This document shows positions 41,755-50,617 of a stretch of 64,000 bases of DNA, in pieces. Under the pieces are notes generated by a model. The model was given only the letters and a program-made list of their open reading frames with translations, was not told the DNA's origin and searched no databases. Source of the stretch: DAIOXA01 sp050949165 (GTDB lineage: Bacteria > Bacillota > Proteinivoracia > UBA4975). A program made the translations under genes and the position numbers. Where the stretch lies: positions 868,001 to 932,000 of the forward strand of contig JBMNFF010000001.1 of the NCBI GenBank assembly GCA_050949165.1. Direction: 5' to 3'. How positions within the stretch are numbered: the stretch's first letter is position 1; each line of letters starts with the position of its first letter.

Positions 41755-42373
41755 TCAATTCCAAATGGTATAGAGGAGAAATATCCATCCCCCAAGCATG
41801 AGAATCCCGCCAAATATCTTGGTCAGCACGATGTACTCTTCCGTTGGTTCCGGATCCTTTACCATCCAGGCCCGGAATAATAATGCAAACTTCGCACAAG
41901 CCAGAGGAAAGCCATAGTTGACAGCCCCTAGTGCCGTTATTATTACCGCCAAGGCGATATAGCCGCCTTTTGGTTGAAAAACCCTGTCTACTTTAGCGGC
42001 AAGATCTAGGATGCGCAAATCCGCTGCTGCAAGCTCATCTAAAAACGGAAAGTAAACGACATCGTCAAAAAAAAAACATGGTGGCGTCGATTTCTCTACC
42101 GTCGGGAAATGTAATCTCTATCAGAGATTTCTCAATGGATACCCTGTACTCATTTTCCTGGTACCCCAGGGTGAACTTTCCACCGGAAAGGCGGTCGACG
42201 GTAAATTCTCCTCCGTACTGGGAAGCGTATTTAACAACACCGCCATCCCGGCCGGCATAGGTCCAGGTATATTGCTGCCACTCAATATCCTTGGGCTTGG
42301 GCACTCCGCCTATGATAAAGGACAGGATCAAAATACCCAACATAACCGACAGAGGCAAGACAAACCTTTTCAT
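41755..42373 (-). pseudogene. Unrecognised membrane protein, two halves separated by a frameshift in a T10 tract
   Basis: The first half (42373 to the TGA at 42065-42067) has one N-terminal helix and a beta-rich outside region, ending in IDATMFFF. The second half (to 41755) has two hydrophobic helices. At 42067-42076 the minus strand reads ten T. With nine T the frame continues as MFFFDDVVYFPFLDELAA and into the second half, giving a continuous ~205-residue protein. The second half alone has only a weak TTG start (42018) with no ribosome site. No family is recognised. Mutation, slippage or error are all possible. Confidence 0.75.
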
Positions 42374-42411
42374 AATTCCCTCCCAACTCCAATATATCCG
42401 ACATTCCTGAA

Positions 42412-43089
42412 CTATACCAGCCCCTTTTGGTATTGTTCGGCAATGGTCTTATAAATGAGCCTGTAGCCTTCGCCATTGGGATGGATGCCATCAGAACACA
42501 AGTAATCCCGGTACTGGTTGCGCTCCAAAAAGGCGCTGCGGATGTCGATAATCGGCACAGACAGTTGGGAGGCAAGGAGCATGACCTCGACATTGTACCG
42601 CTCTTGCCAGCGGTAGATCATATCCACGTCGCCGAGCCATTTCAGGATATTATCCCGATTGAGCCCCCGGGAAACCCAGTTAAGAAAGCGCTCCGGGTCC
42701 AGGGGCGGCAGGGTGAGGATGATGGGCCGGCCCCCGTGGCTGCGGATTACTTCTACCAACTGACGGTACAACTGCTTAAACTCCGCCAGGGGCGTGTTGG
42801 GGAAGTGAGCTGCATCGGGGTTCTCGGCGACCTCATGCCAAGCAAAATCGCAATCATTGCCACCCAGTTCCAGGAAAACGCTCTTGTACCCCATGAGCTC
42901 TTGGGCATGCTTCTTTACTATGGCCAGTCCCTTGGCAACGGTGCAGCCGAATTTGGAGTAATTCTTGATATTTACTCCCCTAATCCCCAGGAGCTTTTCC
43001 AGATTCATCTTAAACAGCTCATAGCGGCTGGTATTGGCCTGCAAGACGACGCCCTTGGCAATGGAATCCCCAAAGACGCAGATATTCAT
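42412..43089 (-). CDS. SGNH/GDSL-type hydrolase
   Basis: An esterase/lipase-like enzyme of 225 residues. Block I is ICVFGDSIAKG (catalytic Ser9), block III is LELGGNDCDF (Asn), and block V is SDGIHPNGEGY with the catalytic Asp and His. There is no signal peptide, so it is cytoplasmic. The substrate is unknown. ATG at 43089 follows GGGAGGG. It is third in a padR-led unit, 14 bases after the membrane protein gene. Confidence 0.9.
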   Translation of the reverse strand: MNICVFGDSIAKGVVLQANTSRYELFKMNLEKLLGIRGVNIKNYSKFGCTVAKGLAIVKKHAQELMGYKSVFLELGGNDCDFAWHEVAENPDAAHFPNTPLAEFKQLYRQLVEVIRSHGGRPIILTLPPLDPERFLNWVSRGLNRDNILKWLGDVDMIYRWQERYNVEVMLLASQLSVPIIDIRSAFLERNQYRDYLCSDGIHPNGEGYRLIYKTIAEQYQKGLV

Positions 43090-43103
43090 GCTCAACCCTC
43101 CCA

Positions 43104-43889
43104 TCATTCCTTCCTTACTTTCTCGCTGATATAAAAGGCCAGGGAAACAAAGGCCAAGTACAACACATAGACAAGCCAGGCAATCCCCCAGAGGCTAAAC
43201 CAAAGAGAGGCGGCCAAATACAGGGCCGTGGTCAATAGCAGCCCAGCAGCCAGGAGGTGAATATCCCTCTCCAAAGAGGAAATTGAATTTCTGTAGGCCA
43301 GATAGTCGGTGAGAATGTACAAGAATCCCAAAGCTATAACAATCAGCCAACTATAGGGCCAGATGTTTATTGAGTGCACCACCGATAGATACAGGGAGGG
43401 AAAGACATATAGTATCGGCGCCAGGCTAAAGTAGATCAGGGCAATCCCACACCGGGCCAGGGCCCTGAAGTTAAACAGGCGGGCATATCGGTAAGCTATT
43501 ATCGAGAAGTACAACAAGTACACGAAAGCTCCTCCGACAATGATCAACCATGTCTTGTCAAAGGACTTGAGAACCACCATGCTGACCAGGAGATAGATAA
43601 AGGTCAGGGTAATAAAGTAGAAAGAACTGAAGGCTGCCATGCTGACGAGGCTTTTCTTTAGCGCCGCCAGGGAACTGCCGGTCTCGACCTCCCGGATTGC
43701 GTTTTTATAGTCCTCCATCATTTCAATGGCCCGCTCATAGCATTCATCCTTTGGCAGTCCCGACTCCAGGCAATCGGTATACTTATCCAGCATGAGGGAG
43801 AATAATTCTTCGCGCACTTCGATGATCTTATCCGTCTTGGGATAAAAGAAGAACTTCCTGTTTATGTACTTCCGCAATCTCTTTTCCAT
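43104..43889 (-). CDS. Polytopic membrane protein with helical N-terminal domain
   Basis: A 261-residue protein with a soluble N-terminal helical domain (residues 1-75, REELFSLMLDKYTDCLESG), like the permease-prefix/DUF1700-type domain commonly paired with PadR regulators, then about seven membrane helices. Its start overlaps the padR stop (TGATG), so translation is coupled. It is probably the main target and partner of the PadR regulator; the function is unknown. Confidence 0.8.
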   Translation of the reverse strand: MEKRLRKYINRKFFFYPKTDKIIEVREELFSLMLDKYTDCLESGLPKDECYERAIEMMEDYKNAIREVETGSSLAALKKSLVSMAAFSSFYFITLTFIYLLVSMVVLKSFDKTWLIIVGGAFVYLLYFSIIAYRYARLFNFRALARCGIALIYFSLAPILYVFPSLYLSVVHSINIWPYSWLIVIALGFLYILTDYLAYRNSISSLERDIHLLAAGLLLTTALYLAASLWFSLWGIAWLVYVLYLAFVSLAFYISEKVRKE

Positions 43890-44221
43890 CAGAAGTTGCC
43901 CCCAATCAGGTTACTCAAGACGACTTTTATCTCATCCCATTCCGCTACCTTCTGGGCATACACTTCCCGGCCCTTTTCTGTGATCTGATAGTATTTCCGC
44001 CGGGCGCCTTCCTCTTCATCGCCCCAGTAGCTGGTGATTAGCTGCTCCTTCTCCATGCGCTTAAAGGCCGTATACACCGTGGCGTCTTTAATAGTAAAAA
44101 GCCCCTTCCCACCCTCAATAATGGTCTTCATAATCTCATAGCCATAGGAATCGCCTTTATTGAGGATGGCCAAGATAATCGTCTCGGTATTACCCCGCAA
44201 TATTTCGCTTGAATAACTCAA
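43889..44221 (-). CDS. PadR family transcriptional regulator
   Basis: A 110-residue winged-helix regulator: TETIILAILNKGDSYGYEIM, then DATVYTAFKRMEKEQLITSYW (recognition helix and wing) and RKYYQITEKGREVY. TTG at 44221 follows GGGGTGAG. It heads an operon with a polytopic membrane protein and an SGNH hydrolase. A perfect palindrome sits between its -10 box and the start codon, so it most likely represses itself. Confidence 0.93.
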   Translation of the reverse strand: MSYSSEILRGNTETIILAILNKGDSYGYEIMKTIIEGGKGLFTIKDATVYTAFKRMEKEQLITSYWGDEEEGARRKYYQITEKGREVYAQKVAEWDEIKVVLSNLIGGNF

Positions 44222-44232
44222 CTTCTCACCCC

Positions 44233-44282
44233 ATACCTAACCACGTTAGGTATATTATAACGTTACCATTCCTTTCCGTCAA
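44233..44282 (-). promoter_or_regulatory. padR promoter with operator palindrome
   Basis: Minus strand: TTGACG (44277-44282), 17 bases, TATAAT (44254-44259), followed immediately by ATACCTAAC-CAC-GTTAGGTAT (44233-44253), a perfect 9-bp inverted repeat. Binding here would block transcription start. PadR as the binder is inference from position. Confidence 0.8.
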
Positions 44283-44565
44283 TATCTATCCTCAAAGATA
44301 TCTATATACTCCCCAAAGTTTTATACTTTGCAGGGAAAAGGCAATTGTATAACGAACATCTAGTACTCCAACAGATAGCGAAAGATATTTCGAAGCCGCG
44401 TTCCAGAGGCCAATCAAGGTTTAGCTCCTTCAAGCAATTGTCTGCTGCGATGAGGTGTGTAAGTTTGCAATCCATTTGGGTGACGAAGAATTGAGATCTG
44501 ATGGTTCATTCAAAGGCATTGGGGAGTTACAATCAGATTAATCACTACAATGAGGAGGACATGGA
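44283..44565. other. AT-rich intergenic segment with a short coding remnant
   Basis: No complete gene. On the plus strand about 44430-44541 is open for ~37 codons (ends EELRSDGSFKGIGELQSD then TAA) without a good start or ribosome site, so it may be the tail of a lost gene. The composition is lower in GC than the flanking operon. Confidence 0.3.
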
Positions 44566-45573
44566 ATGAAGATTGAAATGTGTGAGTCGCTGTTTTATTC
44601 ATGGCTTCGCCATGTAAAGGAATGTCAAGTAGTGCAGACAAACTGGAAACCGTCTCCCGCTTGGCAACTTCAAAATGAAGAAGTATTAGAGCGGTTTATG
44701 AGCATCACTGACGCGCACCTCCAAAGTAAATACGGCTATAGCGTTTACAAGAATAATTCACTTTCGCAGCTATTGACCCAGGCTGAAGTGGACGCGCTCG
44801 GGATTTCCTTGTCAGATACAGGGGCAGAAATATATGCGGTAGACGTTGCCTTCCACGAAGGCGGGTTAAATTACGGGGATCGGCAGGAAACAGTCACTCG
44901 AGTCATAAAAAAATTTATTCGAACCGCCCTATGCCTGATCGGTTATTTTGACGTTGCAAAGGGAGATATCATATTTGCGTCTCCTAAAATACATAACGCA
45001 ATAATCAATGATTTAGAGCCCTGCGTCGCCGACTTGAATGCCTTTTTTCTCGAAAACAACTATAATTTTTCGGTGCGGGTTATAGCTAATGAAGAGTTCA
45101 ACGAACTTGTGCTGCAGCCGATATTGACTGCCAGCAACGGCGTTTCAGACACTTCCGAGTTATTTATGCGGAGCTACCAACTCGTAAACATGTTTGCAGG
45201 TGGGTACCGGCCGTCAAGGCGGAATGTTACAAGAACAACAGATGCTGGAAAGGCTCCCGCTGATCCCCTTCCTGAAATGAAAATAGGTAAAATCGCACAG
45301 ACTTTGCTTCGTGCTGCTTTGGAGGACGGCAAAGCTGATGAAGCGGAAGTTAACCTTATGAGAACAAAGGACTATTCTAAGAAAGAGTTTGGTATAGACT
45401 TTCCGCTATTGGTCTTAGCAAATGAGGAATTTGATACTGTGCGATATTACGTAAAACCGCTTGTGATAAGGGGCGTAAAATATCGCCTTTGCTCCCAGTG
45501 GTATGAAGTTCCGGCAAATAATGACAGACCGTTTTTGCTGTCATGGCTTGAAAAACACGGGTGCCTTTTATAA
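44566..45573 (+). CDS. Unrecognised 335-residue protein in an AT-rich island
   Basis: No family identified. The protein is soluble, with a repeated pattern: EIYAVDVAFHEGGLNYGDRQ and a later FPLLVLANEEFDTVRYYV. The first block (D-V-A-F-H-E) followed by helices and FDVAKGDIIFASP could be the core of a PD-(D/E)xK-like nuclease fold, but the catalytic set is not proven. Codon use and GC are lower than in the surrounding genes, consistent with acquisition. GAGGAGG precedes the ATG. Islands like this often carry defence or mobile functions. Confidence 0.7.
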   Translation: MKIEMCESLFYSWLRHVKECQVVQTNWKPSPAWQLQNEEVLERFMSITDAHLQSKYGYSVYKNNSLSQLLTQAEVDALGISLSDTGAEIYAVDVAFHEGGLNYGDRQETVTRVIKKFIRTALCLIGYFDVAKGDIIFASPKIHNAIINDLEPCVADLNAFFLENNYNFSVRVIANEEFNELVLQPILTASNGVSDTSELFMRSYQLVNMFAGGYRPSRRNVTRTTDAGKAPADPLPEMKIGKIAQTLLRAALEDGKADEAEVNLMRTKDYSKKEFGIDFPLLVLANEEFDTVRYYVKPLVIRGVKYRLCSQWYEVPANNDRPFLLSWLEKHGCLL

Positions 45574-45666
45574 AACTTATGCGTTATAGATTGCCACCAA
45601 AGGCCTTGGCATAGCAATTTTATCAAAGTGGTAATAATTTTTGCGGATACAGTTGTAAGGAGGGTT

Positions 45667-45822
45667 ATGTTGAGGTTCCACGTAGAGTCAACGTTCTGGG
45701 CATTGTTTAACATTATGTTGGTATTGTCTGGTATCCTTGCTTTTTTTGGACTAATATATGCTGTAATAACTTTGTTCAAAAGAAGCCGCCATAACAGTAA
45801 TAGCCAGCGTCTTAGATATTAA
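45667..45822 (+). CDS. Small single-helix membrane peptide
   Basis: ATG at 45667 has AAGGAGGG five bases upstream. The 51-residue product has one hydrophobic helix (FNIMLVLSGILAFFGLIYAVI) and a basic tail (KRSRHNSNSQRLRY), in the same AT-rich island. Unknown function; a small toxin-like or regulatory membrane peptide is possible but unsupported. Confidence 0.5.
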   Translation: MLRFHVESTFWALFNIMLVLSGILAFFGLIYAVITLFKRSRHNSNSQRLRY

Positions 45823-45915
45823 CTGGAGACAAACATAAACACTTAAGAAGAATTATTTGAGACAAATGATGAAATATATTAAAAGAAAGTTTGTCTAACG
45901 AGATAGGCAAATAAC

Positions 45916-45950
45916 AAAAACCTCAGGCATGAAACCGCCTGAGGTCTAAA
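45916..45950 (-). terminator. Terminator after tRNA-Leu
   Basis: CCTCAGGC/GCCTGAGG stem around GGTTTCAT, then a T-rich run on the minus strand, 10 bases behind the tRNA. Confidence 0.88.
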
Positions 45951-45958
45951 ATTCTTAT

Positions 45959-46044
45959 TGGTGCCGGAGGCCGGACTCGAACCGGCACGCTTTGAGGGCG
46001 CTTGATTTTGAGTCAAGTGCGTCTGCCAATTCCGCCACTCCGGC
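45959..46044 (-). tRNA. tRNA-Leu (anticodon CAA)
   Basis: An 86-base class II tRNA: acceptor GCCGGAG/CTCCGGC, CCA encoded, anticodon loop CTCAAAA flanked by TTGA/TCAA, long variable arm. It borders the AT-rich island, so it could be an insertion site. Confidence 0.96.
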
Positions 46045-46211
46045 ACGAATCAAATTGTAACATACTGAAAAGAGACTTTCAAGTAGCACTGGGTGAAGAT
46101 TTATTACTAAAATTTACATTAAGGGGTTGGCGACTGCTAAGAAAAGATACAATGGTAGCCACTTACCTCTATGCTATTATAGTAAATTAATAAAAAGGGG
46201 GGAGAAATCCC

Positions 46212-46418
46212 ATGCCAAAAGGCAGACCTTTTTCAGATCTACGTAACAAGGCTAACGAGCCTGAGTTCTGTCGTGAATTTGATGAGCAGGCACGCAAACA
46301 GGCTTTGATTAGACTTTGTGCTAAGCTTTCTGAGGCTGAGGCAGATATTGCCTGCGGGGACAAAGGAGAAGACTTTCTCGAAGCTGCAAGAAAGCTAAAG
46401 GAACGTGTCCTACTATAG
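46212..46418 (+). CDS. Small unrecognised protein, possible antitoxin-like
   Basis: A 68-residue, highly charged, helical protein (RPFSDLRNKANEPEF, ARKQALIRLCAKLSEAEADI). ATG at 46212 follows AAAGGGGGG. Its size and charge resemble small antitoxins, and the opening RPFSDLRNK recalls RelE/HigA-linked antitoxins, but there is no toxin gene adjacent and the family is not assigned. Confidence 0.5.
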   Translation: MPKGRPFSDLRNKANEPEFCREFDEQARKQALIRLCAKLSEAEADIACGDKGEDFLEAARKLKERVLL

Positions 46419-46445
46419 CGTTTTTATCGTTGCCTGTTGACTATT

Positions 46446-46973
46446 TTAATGGCTCCCCTCTCCCCCAATAGCCGGTTTCAGTTTTGCCGCAGCCAATATG
46501 GATATGACCGCCTTGAAGATATCTCCGGGCAGGTAGGGCAATACCCCGAGGGCCAGGGCGGCCTGGAAGCCGAGGCCGGTGACCGAGCTTAGCCAGATGG
46601 TCCCAGGGACATAGGTGCAGAGCAGCCCGGCAGTTATCGCCATTACCTGCCGGGGCAATTCTCCTTTCCGCAACCAGGCAATGACAATTGCGGCCGGGAT
46701 AAATCCCAACAAGTAACCGCCGGTGGGTCCGGCAATAATACTAATCCCCCCGGTCCCGCCTGCGAAAACCGGCGCCCCCGCCGCGCCTAACAGCAAGTAG
46801 GCGAGCATGGTCAGCCCGGCCTTGCGAGGGGAAAGCAGCATCCCGGTCAGCATGACCCCCAGGGTTTGCCCCGTCACTGGCACCGGGGAAAAGGGCAGGG
46901 GAATGCTTATCAGGCTTAAGATACCTGTTACAGCCAGCAATAGGGCGATTAGAGTAATGTCCTTGGCTCGCAA
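46446..46973 (-). CDS. bioY: Biotin ECF transporter S component
   Basis: The substrate-binding membrane subunit for biotin uptake. It has five to six helices in 175 residues and the BioY landmarks: PLPFSPVPVTGQTLGVMLTG, then LLLGAAGAPVFAGG and GPTGGYLLGF. TTG at 46973 follows AAAGGGGG. ECF ATPases are not nearby and must be shared. The link to accB/accC (biotin-dependent) at 61-63 kb is functional, not positional. Confidence 0.92.
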   Translation of the reverse strand: MRAKDITLIALLLAVTGILSLISIPLPFSPVPVTGQTLGVMLTGMLLSPRKAGLTMLAYLLLGAAGAPVFAGGTGGISIIAGPTGGYLLGFIPAAIVIAWLRKGELPRQVMAITAGLLCTYVPGTIWLSSVTGLGFQAALALGVLPYLPGDIFKAVISILAAAKLKPAIGGEGSH

Positions 46974-47051
46974 GTATTATACCCCCTTTTGAATCACCAT
47001 TAAGTATAGTCTTACCCCAGGAAGATTTCCAGCTTGGGCACTTGAAAGATG

Positions 47052-47077
47052 AAAAACCGGAGCGCGTCCGGTTTTTT
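47052..47077 (-). terminator. Terminator after the YVTN propeller gene
   Basis: Minus-strand AAAAAACCGGACGCGCTCCGGTTTTTC, directly after the stop. Confidence 0.9.
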
Positions 47078-47081
47078 GGGA

Positions 47082-48182
47082 TTACGCAAGGGGTATCGGG
47101 GCGATGGCCACACCTGTCGGGGAAGAGCCTACACTTATGGTGGCGAAAACCGCATCGTCATTGACGTCGATGACCGAGACGAAGGTTTCATCAAAGTTGG
47201 CCACATAAGCTTTGGCCCCATCGGGAGTCACAGCAACCGCGACAGGGTTTGCACCAATGTCGTCTGTAATAGTCGTGAGCACTGTGTCCGAACTGACGTC
47301 GATGACAGAAACTGAATCAGCATTGAAGCTGGTGACATAGGCCTTTTGGCCGTTGGGGGTAAAGGCCACGCCAAAGGGCCCATTCTGCACAAGAATAGTG
47401 TCGACAGCTGTATCCGTGGCCACATCAATTACCGTCACAATACCCTCGTCAAAGATAGTGACATAAGCCTTGCTGCCATCGGGGGAGAAAGCTACCCCAA
47501 TTGGATTATCTCCTACGGTTATCGTGCCTGTCACGGTATCAGTTGCAGTGTTTATCACGGATACTGTATCCCCCCCAAAGTTCGCCACATATATTTTGGC
47601 GCCTTCGGGAGAAATGGCTATTCCCCTGGGTGCATCCCCCACCTGAATAGTGGCGATTACCAGTTCTGTGGCAGTATCGATTACAGAAACTGTATCGTCG
47701 CTTGTGTTGGTAACATAAGCTTTTTCTCCGGTGGGCGTGAATACTATCTCATCCGGCCCGTTACCAACCGGAATCTCCTTCACCACCACGCCATTTAATG
47801 TATCGATAACCGAGACTGAGTCGCTTCCATTATTGGACACATAGGCCTTTCTTGCATCGCGAGTAAAGGCAACGCCACCGGGCGAGTTGCCCACGCCAAT
47901 GGTGTCGATTACAGTGTTGGTGTTGGTATTAATCACTGAGACGTCATTGCTGCTCTGGATCGACACATAAGCCAGGGGGACGACATTTAGTCGGGTGACT
48001 TGGGACAATCTGCTGCAGCAGAGGTTTATCAATTCGCCCAAATTCTCGACCTGTATTACATTGGGAGTAACGGCGCCTGCCAAATAACCGACCACCGGTT
48101 CATCGTTTCTAAAAGCTCTGATGGCATCGCCCGGAGCGATGCCTACGAGCAGTTCAGCACACGGGCAATTTCTGACCCCCAA
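47082..48182 (-). CDS. YVTN beta-propeller repeat protein with Cys-rich head
   Basis: A 366-residue protein with no signal peptide. After a ~65-residue head containing NCPCAEL and LINLCCSRL come about seven ~42-residue YVTN-type repeats, each with VSVID, T-x-x-I-x-VG and GVAFTPDGxKAYV elements, closing a seven-bladed propeller. TTG at 48182 is chosen because AAGGAG lies eight bases upstream; the GTG at 48191 overlaps it. It is directly downstream of the YheC/D gene, so a spore coat role is plausible. No enzymatic residues are seen. Confidence 0.85.
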   Translation of the reverse strand: MGVRNCPCAELLVGIAPGDAIRAFRNDEPVVGYLAGAVTPNVIQVENLGELINLCCSRLSQVTRLNVVPLAYVSIQSSNDVSVINTNTNTVIDTIGVGNSPGGVAFTRDARKAYVSNNGSDSVSVIDTLNGVVVKEIPVGNGPDEIVFTPTGEKAYVTNTSDDTVSVIDTATELVIATIQVGDAPRGIAISPEGAKIYVANFGGDTVSVINTATDTVTGTITVGDNPIGVAFSPDGSKAYVTIFDEGIVTVIDVATDTAVDTILVQNGPFGVAFTPNGQKAYVTSFNADSVSVIDVSSDTVLTTITDDIGANPVAVAVTPDGAKAYVANFDETFVSVIDVNDDAVFATISVGSSPTGVAIAPIPLA

Positions 48183-48202
48183 GTTTACCACTCCTTTTTA
48201 AT

Positions 48203-49204
48203 TTAGGATGAACTGGCCAGGAATTTTGCGTACAACAGGGGAGTGCGCACGACTCGCTCCAGAGTTTCGACGCTAATATCCCGGAAAATTTGTTTTTGCG
48301 GCATGCCGTTGACTTCAATAATCCACGGCCTGCCGGCGGCAATTCCATAATCTACGCTGAGCTCGCCCAGATGGCCCAAAGCCATCTCCATTTTTGCGGC
48401 TACTGCTATGGCAATGTCCCTCAGCTGGGTGAAGGAGTTTGTGCTGGGAACAGATTCCAGCACTTGCTCACCCGGCCGCACATTCCAGGCGAGATTGCTG
48501 ACATAATAGCGCTGGAACCCGATTCTGCTCAGGGTTGCGGTGACCCGCCACTCTCCTAAACTATCCTTCTGCACCAGCATCCGCAGGTCGATAACATAGC
48601 CGCCCAGGGTGTCGAAGGATATGAAGGGCTGAAGAACAAAGCCTTCTCTGTCTGTATATCCTCTCGCCCAGTTCAGCAGTTCATTGGGTCGGGAAATAGT
48701 AATGCTTTCATAATCTGACTGGGAGTACACCTTATACTCATCACCATGACGGACTATCTTCAGGACGTCTCTTCCCTTGGCGCCATACACCGGCTTCATG
48801 ATTACGGGGCTGGCGTCCAGCATCTCCAATAGAGAATTGTCACTGTAAGCCCTGGTAGGGATGAGCAGCGGCTTTACTATGCTCTTTTCCAAGATGGAGT
48901 AGGTGATCAGCTTGTTAAATCTGGTTCTCATATTAAACACCCTTCCCCTGCCTATTTCCCTTTCCAGCCTGAAGGCAGTCGCCGAGGATTGGGTGTAGCG
49001 CTGGTTGTACACGGCGTCGGGGAAGCGCACTTCCCGCTGACGCCATTGCCCATTATGCAGGAGCAAACCGGAAATGCTTCGCTGTTCCCAATTGATACCC
49101 CTGTTGGTAAACAAGAGCAGGTTAAAAGGCAAACTACCTTGAACAGTACTGAAGAGGTCGGGTTTTATCTTGTTGCACAGGACTCCTACCAAAAGATTAT
49201 TCAT
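48203..49204 (-). CDS. YheC/YheD family ATP-grasp protein
   Basis: A 333-residue ATP-grasp enzyme-like protein; in Bacillus these are associated with the spore coat. Features: VIMKPVYGAKGRDVLKI (ATP-binding Lys), FVLQPFISFD, DLRMLVQKD and the metal-binding IIEVNGMPQ at the end. The ligase substrate is unknown. ATG at 49204 follows AGGAGG. It lies 20 bases upstream of the YVTN gene, same strand. Confidence 0.88.
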   Translation of the reverse strand: MNNLLVGVLCNKIKPDLFSTVQGSLPFNLLLFTNRGINWEQRSISGLLLHNGQWRQREVRFPDAVYNQRYTQSSATAFRLEREIGRGRVFNMRTRFNKLITYSILEKSIVKPLLIPTRAYSDNSLLEMLDASPVIMKPVYGAKGRDVLKIVRHGDEYKVYSQSDYESITISRPNELLNWARGYTDREGFVLQPFISFDTLGGYVIDLRMLVQKDSLGEWRVTATLSRIGFQRYYVSNLAWNVRPGEQVLESVPSTNSFTQLRDIAIAVAAKMEMALGHLGELSVDYGIAAGRPWIIEVNGMPQKQIFRDISVETLERVVRTPLLYAKFLASSS

Positions 49205-49290
49205 CCGGGCCTAACCTCCTGGGTACATTATATTAGCCTGCAGTCCATCCGGGTACTTGCCGGCCTGTAATTGGGCAAAGGGACAAGAGC

Positions 49291-49317
49291 AAAAAAAAGC
49301 GCCGCATGAGCGGCGCT
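49291..49317 (-). terminator. Terminator after the M16 protease pair
   Basis: Minus-strand GGAGCGCCGCTCATGCGGCGCTTTTTTTT, 20 bases after the stop. Confidence 0.92.
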
Positions 49318-49335
49318 CCGGAGCGACTTCTCTTT

Positions 49336-50616
49336 TTATTCCAAGGGTTTGACCACCGAGAGGCAGGTCTTCTTCAGATCTAAGCTGTACAGGAATTCCT
49401 CCACCTCCCGCTTGGTCAGCTTGCGCATATCCTCGAAACGGGCCAGGTATTCGCTTTGCTGGAGCCAATCGGTGGCATAGGCCATCACCGTGGACTCCAG
49501 GCCGTTCAGATCCATGATGAACAACCCCATGAGCTTGCGCAAGTTGATGTCCACCAGTTGCTGGCTGATTCCGCAATCCCTGAGTCGGCTCAATTCCGTC
49601 AGGAGCTCGTTGGCCAGGTGCTCGGGATTATCTGACTCGCCACCGAAGATAAAGTGGCTGTACCAGGGGGTGCAGGTATACTCTACGCCAAAGGTATTGT
49701 CGATAATCCCGTCGTCATACAGCCGGTTGTAGAAGGAGGAGTTCTTACCGATAAAGATCTCCAGGAGCAGGCTGGCCACGGTTTCCCTGTGTATCGACTC
49801 TTTCCAGTCCCGGGCCACCTTGTCCTTTAAGCCCAGGCAGAGCATGGGGCGGGCCACCTCCATATCGGCGGTGCGGGCAGGAGATTCGACATCGCCGTCC
49901 TGGCGGGGTATTTCATACCGGATTGCCGGCAGAGCAGGGAACTTCTTCTGATCCTGATTCTTGGCGACATGGTGGTACAGCTCCTTGGCATCCAAGTCCC
50001 CGGAAATGACCAGGACCATGCGGCCGGGATTATAGAAGAGCTCATGACATCGCTTAAGAAGCTGGTAGTCGATTTCCTCCAGGTCTTCCACTCTGCCGGC
50101 GATGTCCTCTGCCACCGGGTGGTTCTGGTACATCCCCCGCATTGCGCCCAGGTACACCGCCCAGTTGGGCTGATCGTTGTACATCTTGATTTCCTGGGCA
50201 ATTATGCTTCGCTCCGAGACCACACCCTGGGGAGTGAAGGCCGGCTTCTGGACAAAATCCAAGAGCAGGTCCAAGCACTCATAGAAGTTTTCCGCAGTGG
50301 AAAACAGGTAAGCGGTCATGGTATGGGTGGTATAGGCGTTGACGCTGGCCCCCAGGGAGGCGAAGCGGTTCTCAATGCTGGCCTTGGGATTCTCAAAGAG
50401 TTTGTGCTCCAAAAAGTGGGCGATTCCTGCCGGAGTGGAAAATTCCTGGCCGTCCACGGTGGCTTTTCGGTGTATAGCCCCATATGGCGTAGCAAAAACG
50501 GCAAACTTGCGCTTAAAGCCCGGTTTGGGGATAAAGACGCAATCCAGGCCATTCTTTAGCTTGCCATGAAAGACCTTTTCCCCCAGGCCGCTGAAATTGG
50601 TGCAGATATATTCCAT
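49336..50616 (-). CDS. ymfH: M16 zinc peptidase, YmfH type (catalytic)
   Basis: Residues 60-75 hold the inverted zinc motif HFLEH (H67, H71 with E70) in GIAHFLEHKLFE. The second zinc Glu lies downstream near EIKMYNDQPNWAV. The protein is 426 residues, with no signal peptide. ATG at 50616 is preferred (GGAGG eight bases upstream); a GTG at 50625 falls inside the ribosome site. It is next to the YmfF-like gene, with which it should form the catalytic/non-catalytic heterodimer. In Bacillus ymfF/ymfH lie near sporulation genes. Confidence 0.92.
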   Translation of the reverse strand: MEYICTNFSGLGEKVFHGKLKNGLDCVFIPKPGFKRKFAVFATPYGAIHRKATVDGQEFSTPAGIAHFLEHKLFENPKASIENRFASLGASVNAYTTHTMTAYLFSTAENFYECLDLLLDFVQKPAFTPQGVVSERSIIAQEIKMYNDQPNWAVYLGAMRGMYQNHPVAEDIAGRVEDLEEIDYQLLKRCHELFYNPGRMVLVISGDLDAKELYHHVAKNQDQKKFPALPAIRYEIPRQDGDVESPARTADMEVARPMLCLGLKDKVARDWKESIHRETVASLLLEIFIGKNSSFYNRLYDDGIIDNTFGVEYTCTPWYSHFIFGGESDNPEHLANELLTELSRLRDCGISQQLVDINLRKLMGLFIMDLNGLESTVMAYATDWLQQSEYLARFEDMRKLTKREVEEFLYSLDLKKTCLSVVKPLE

Positions 50617-50617
50617 C

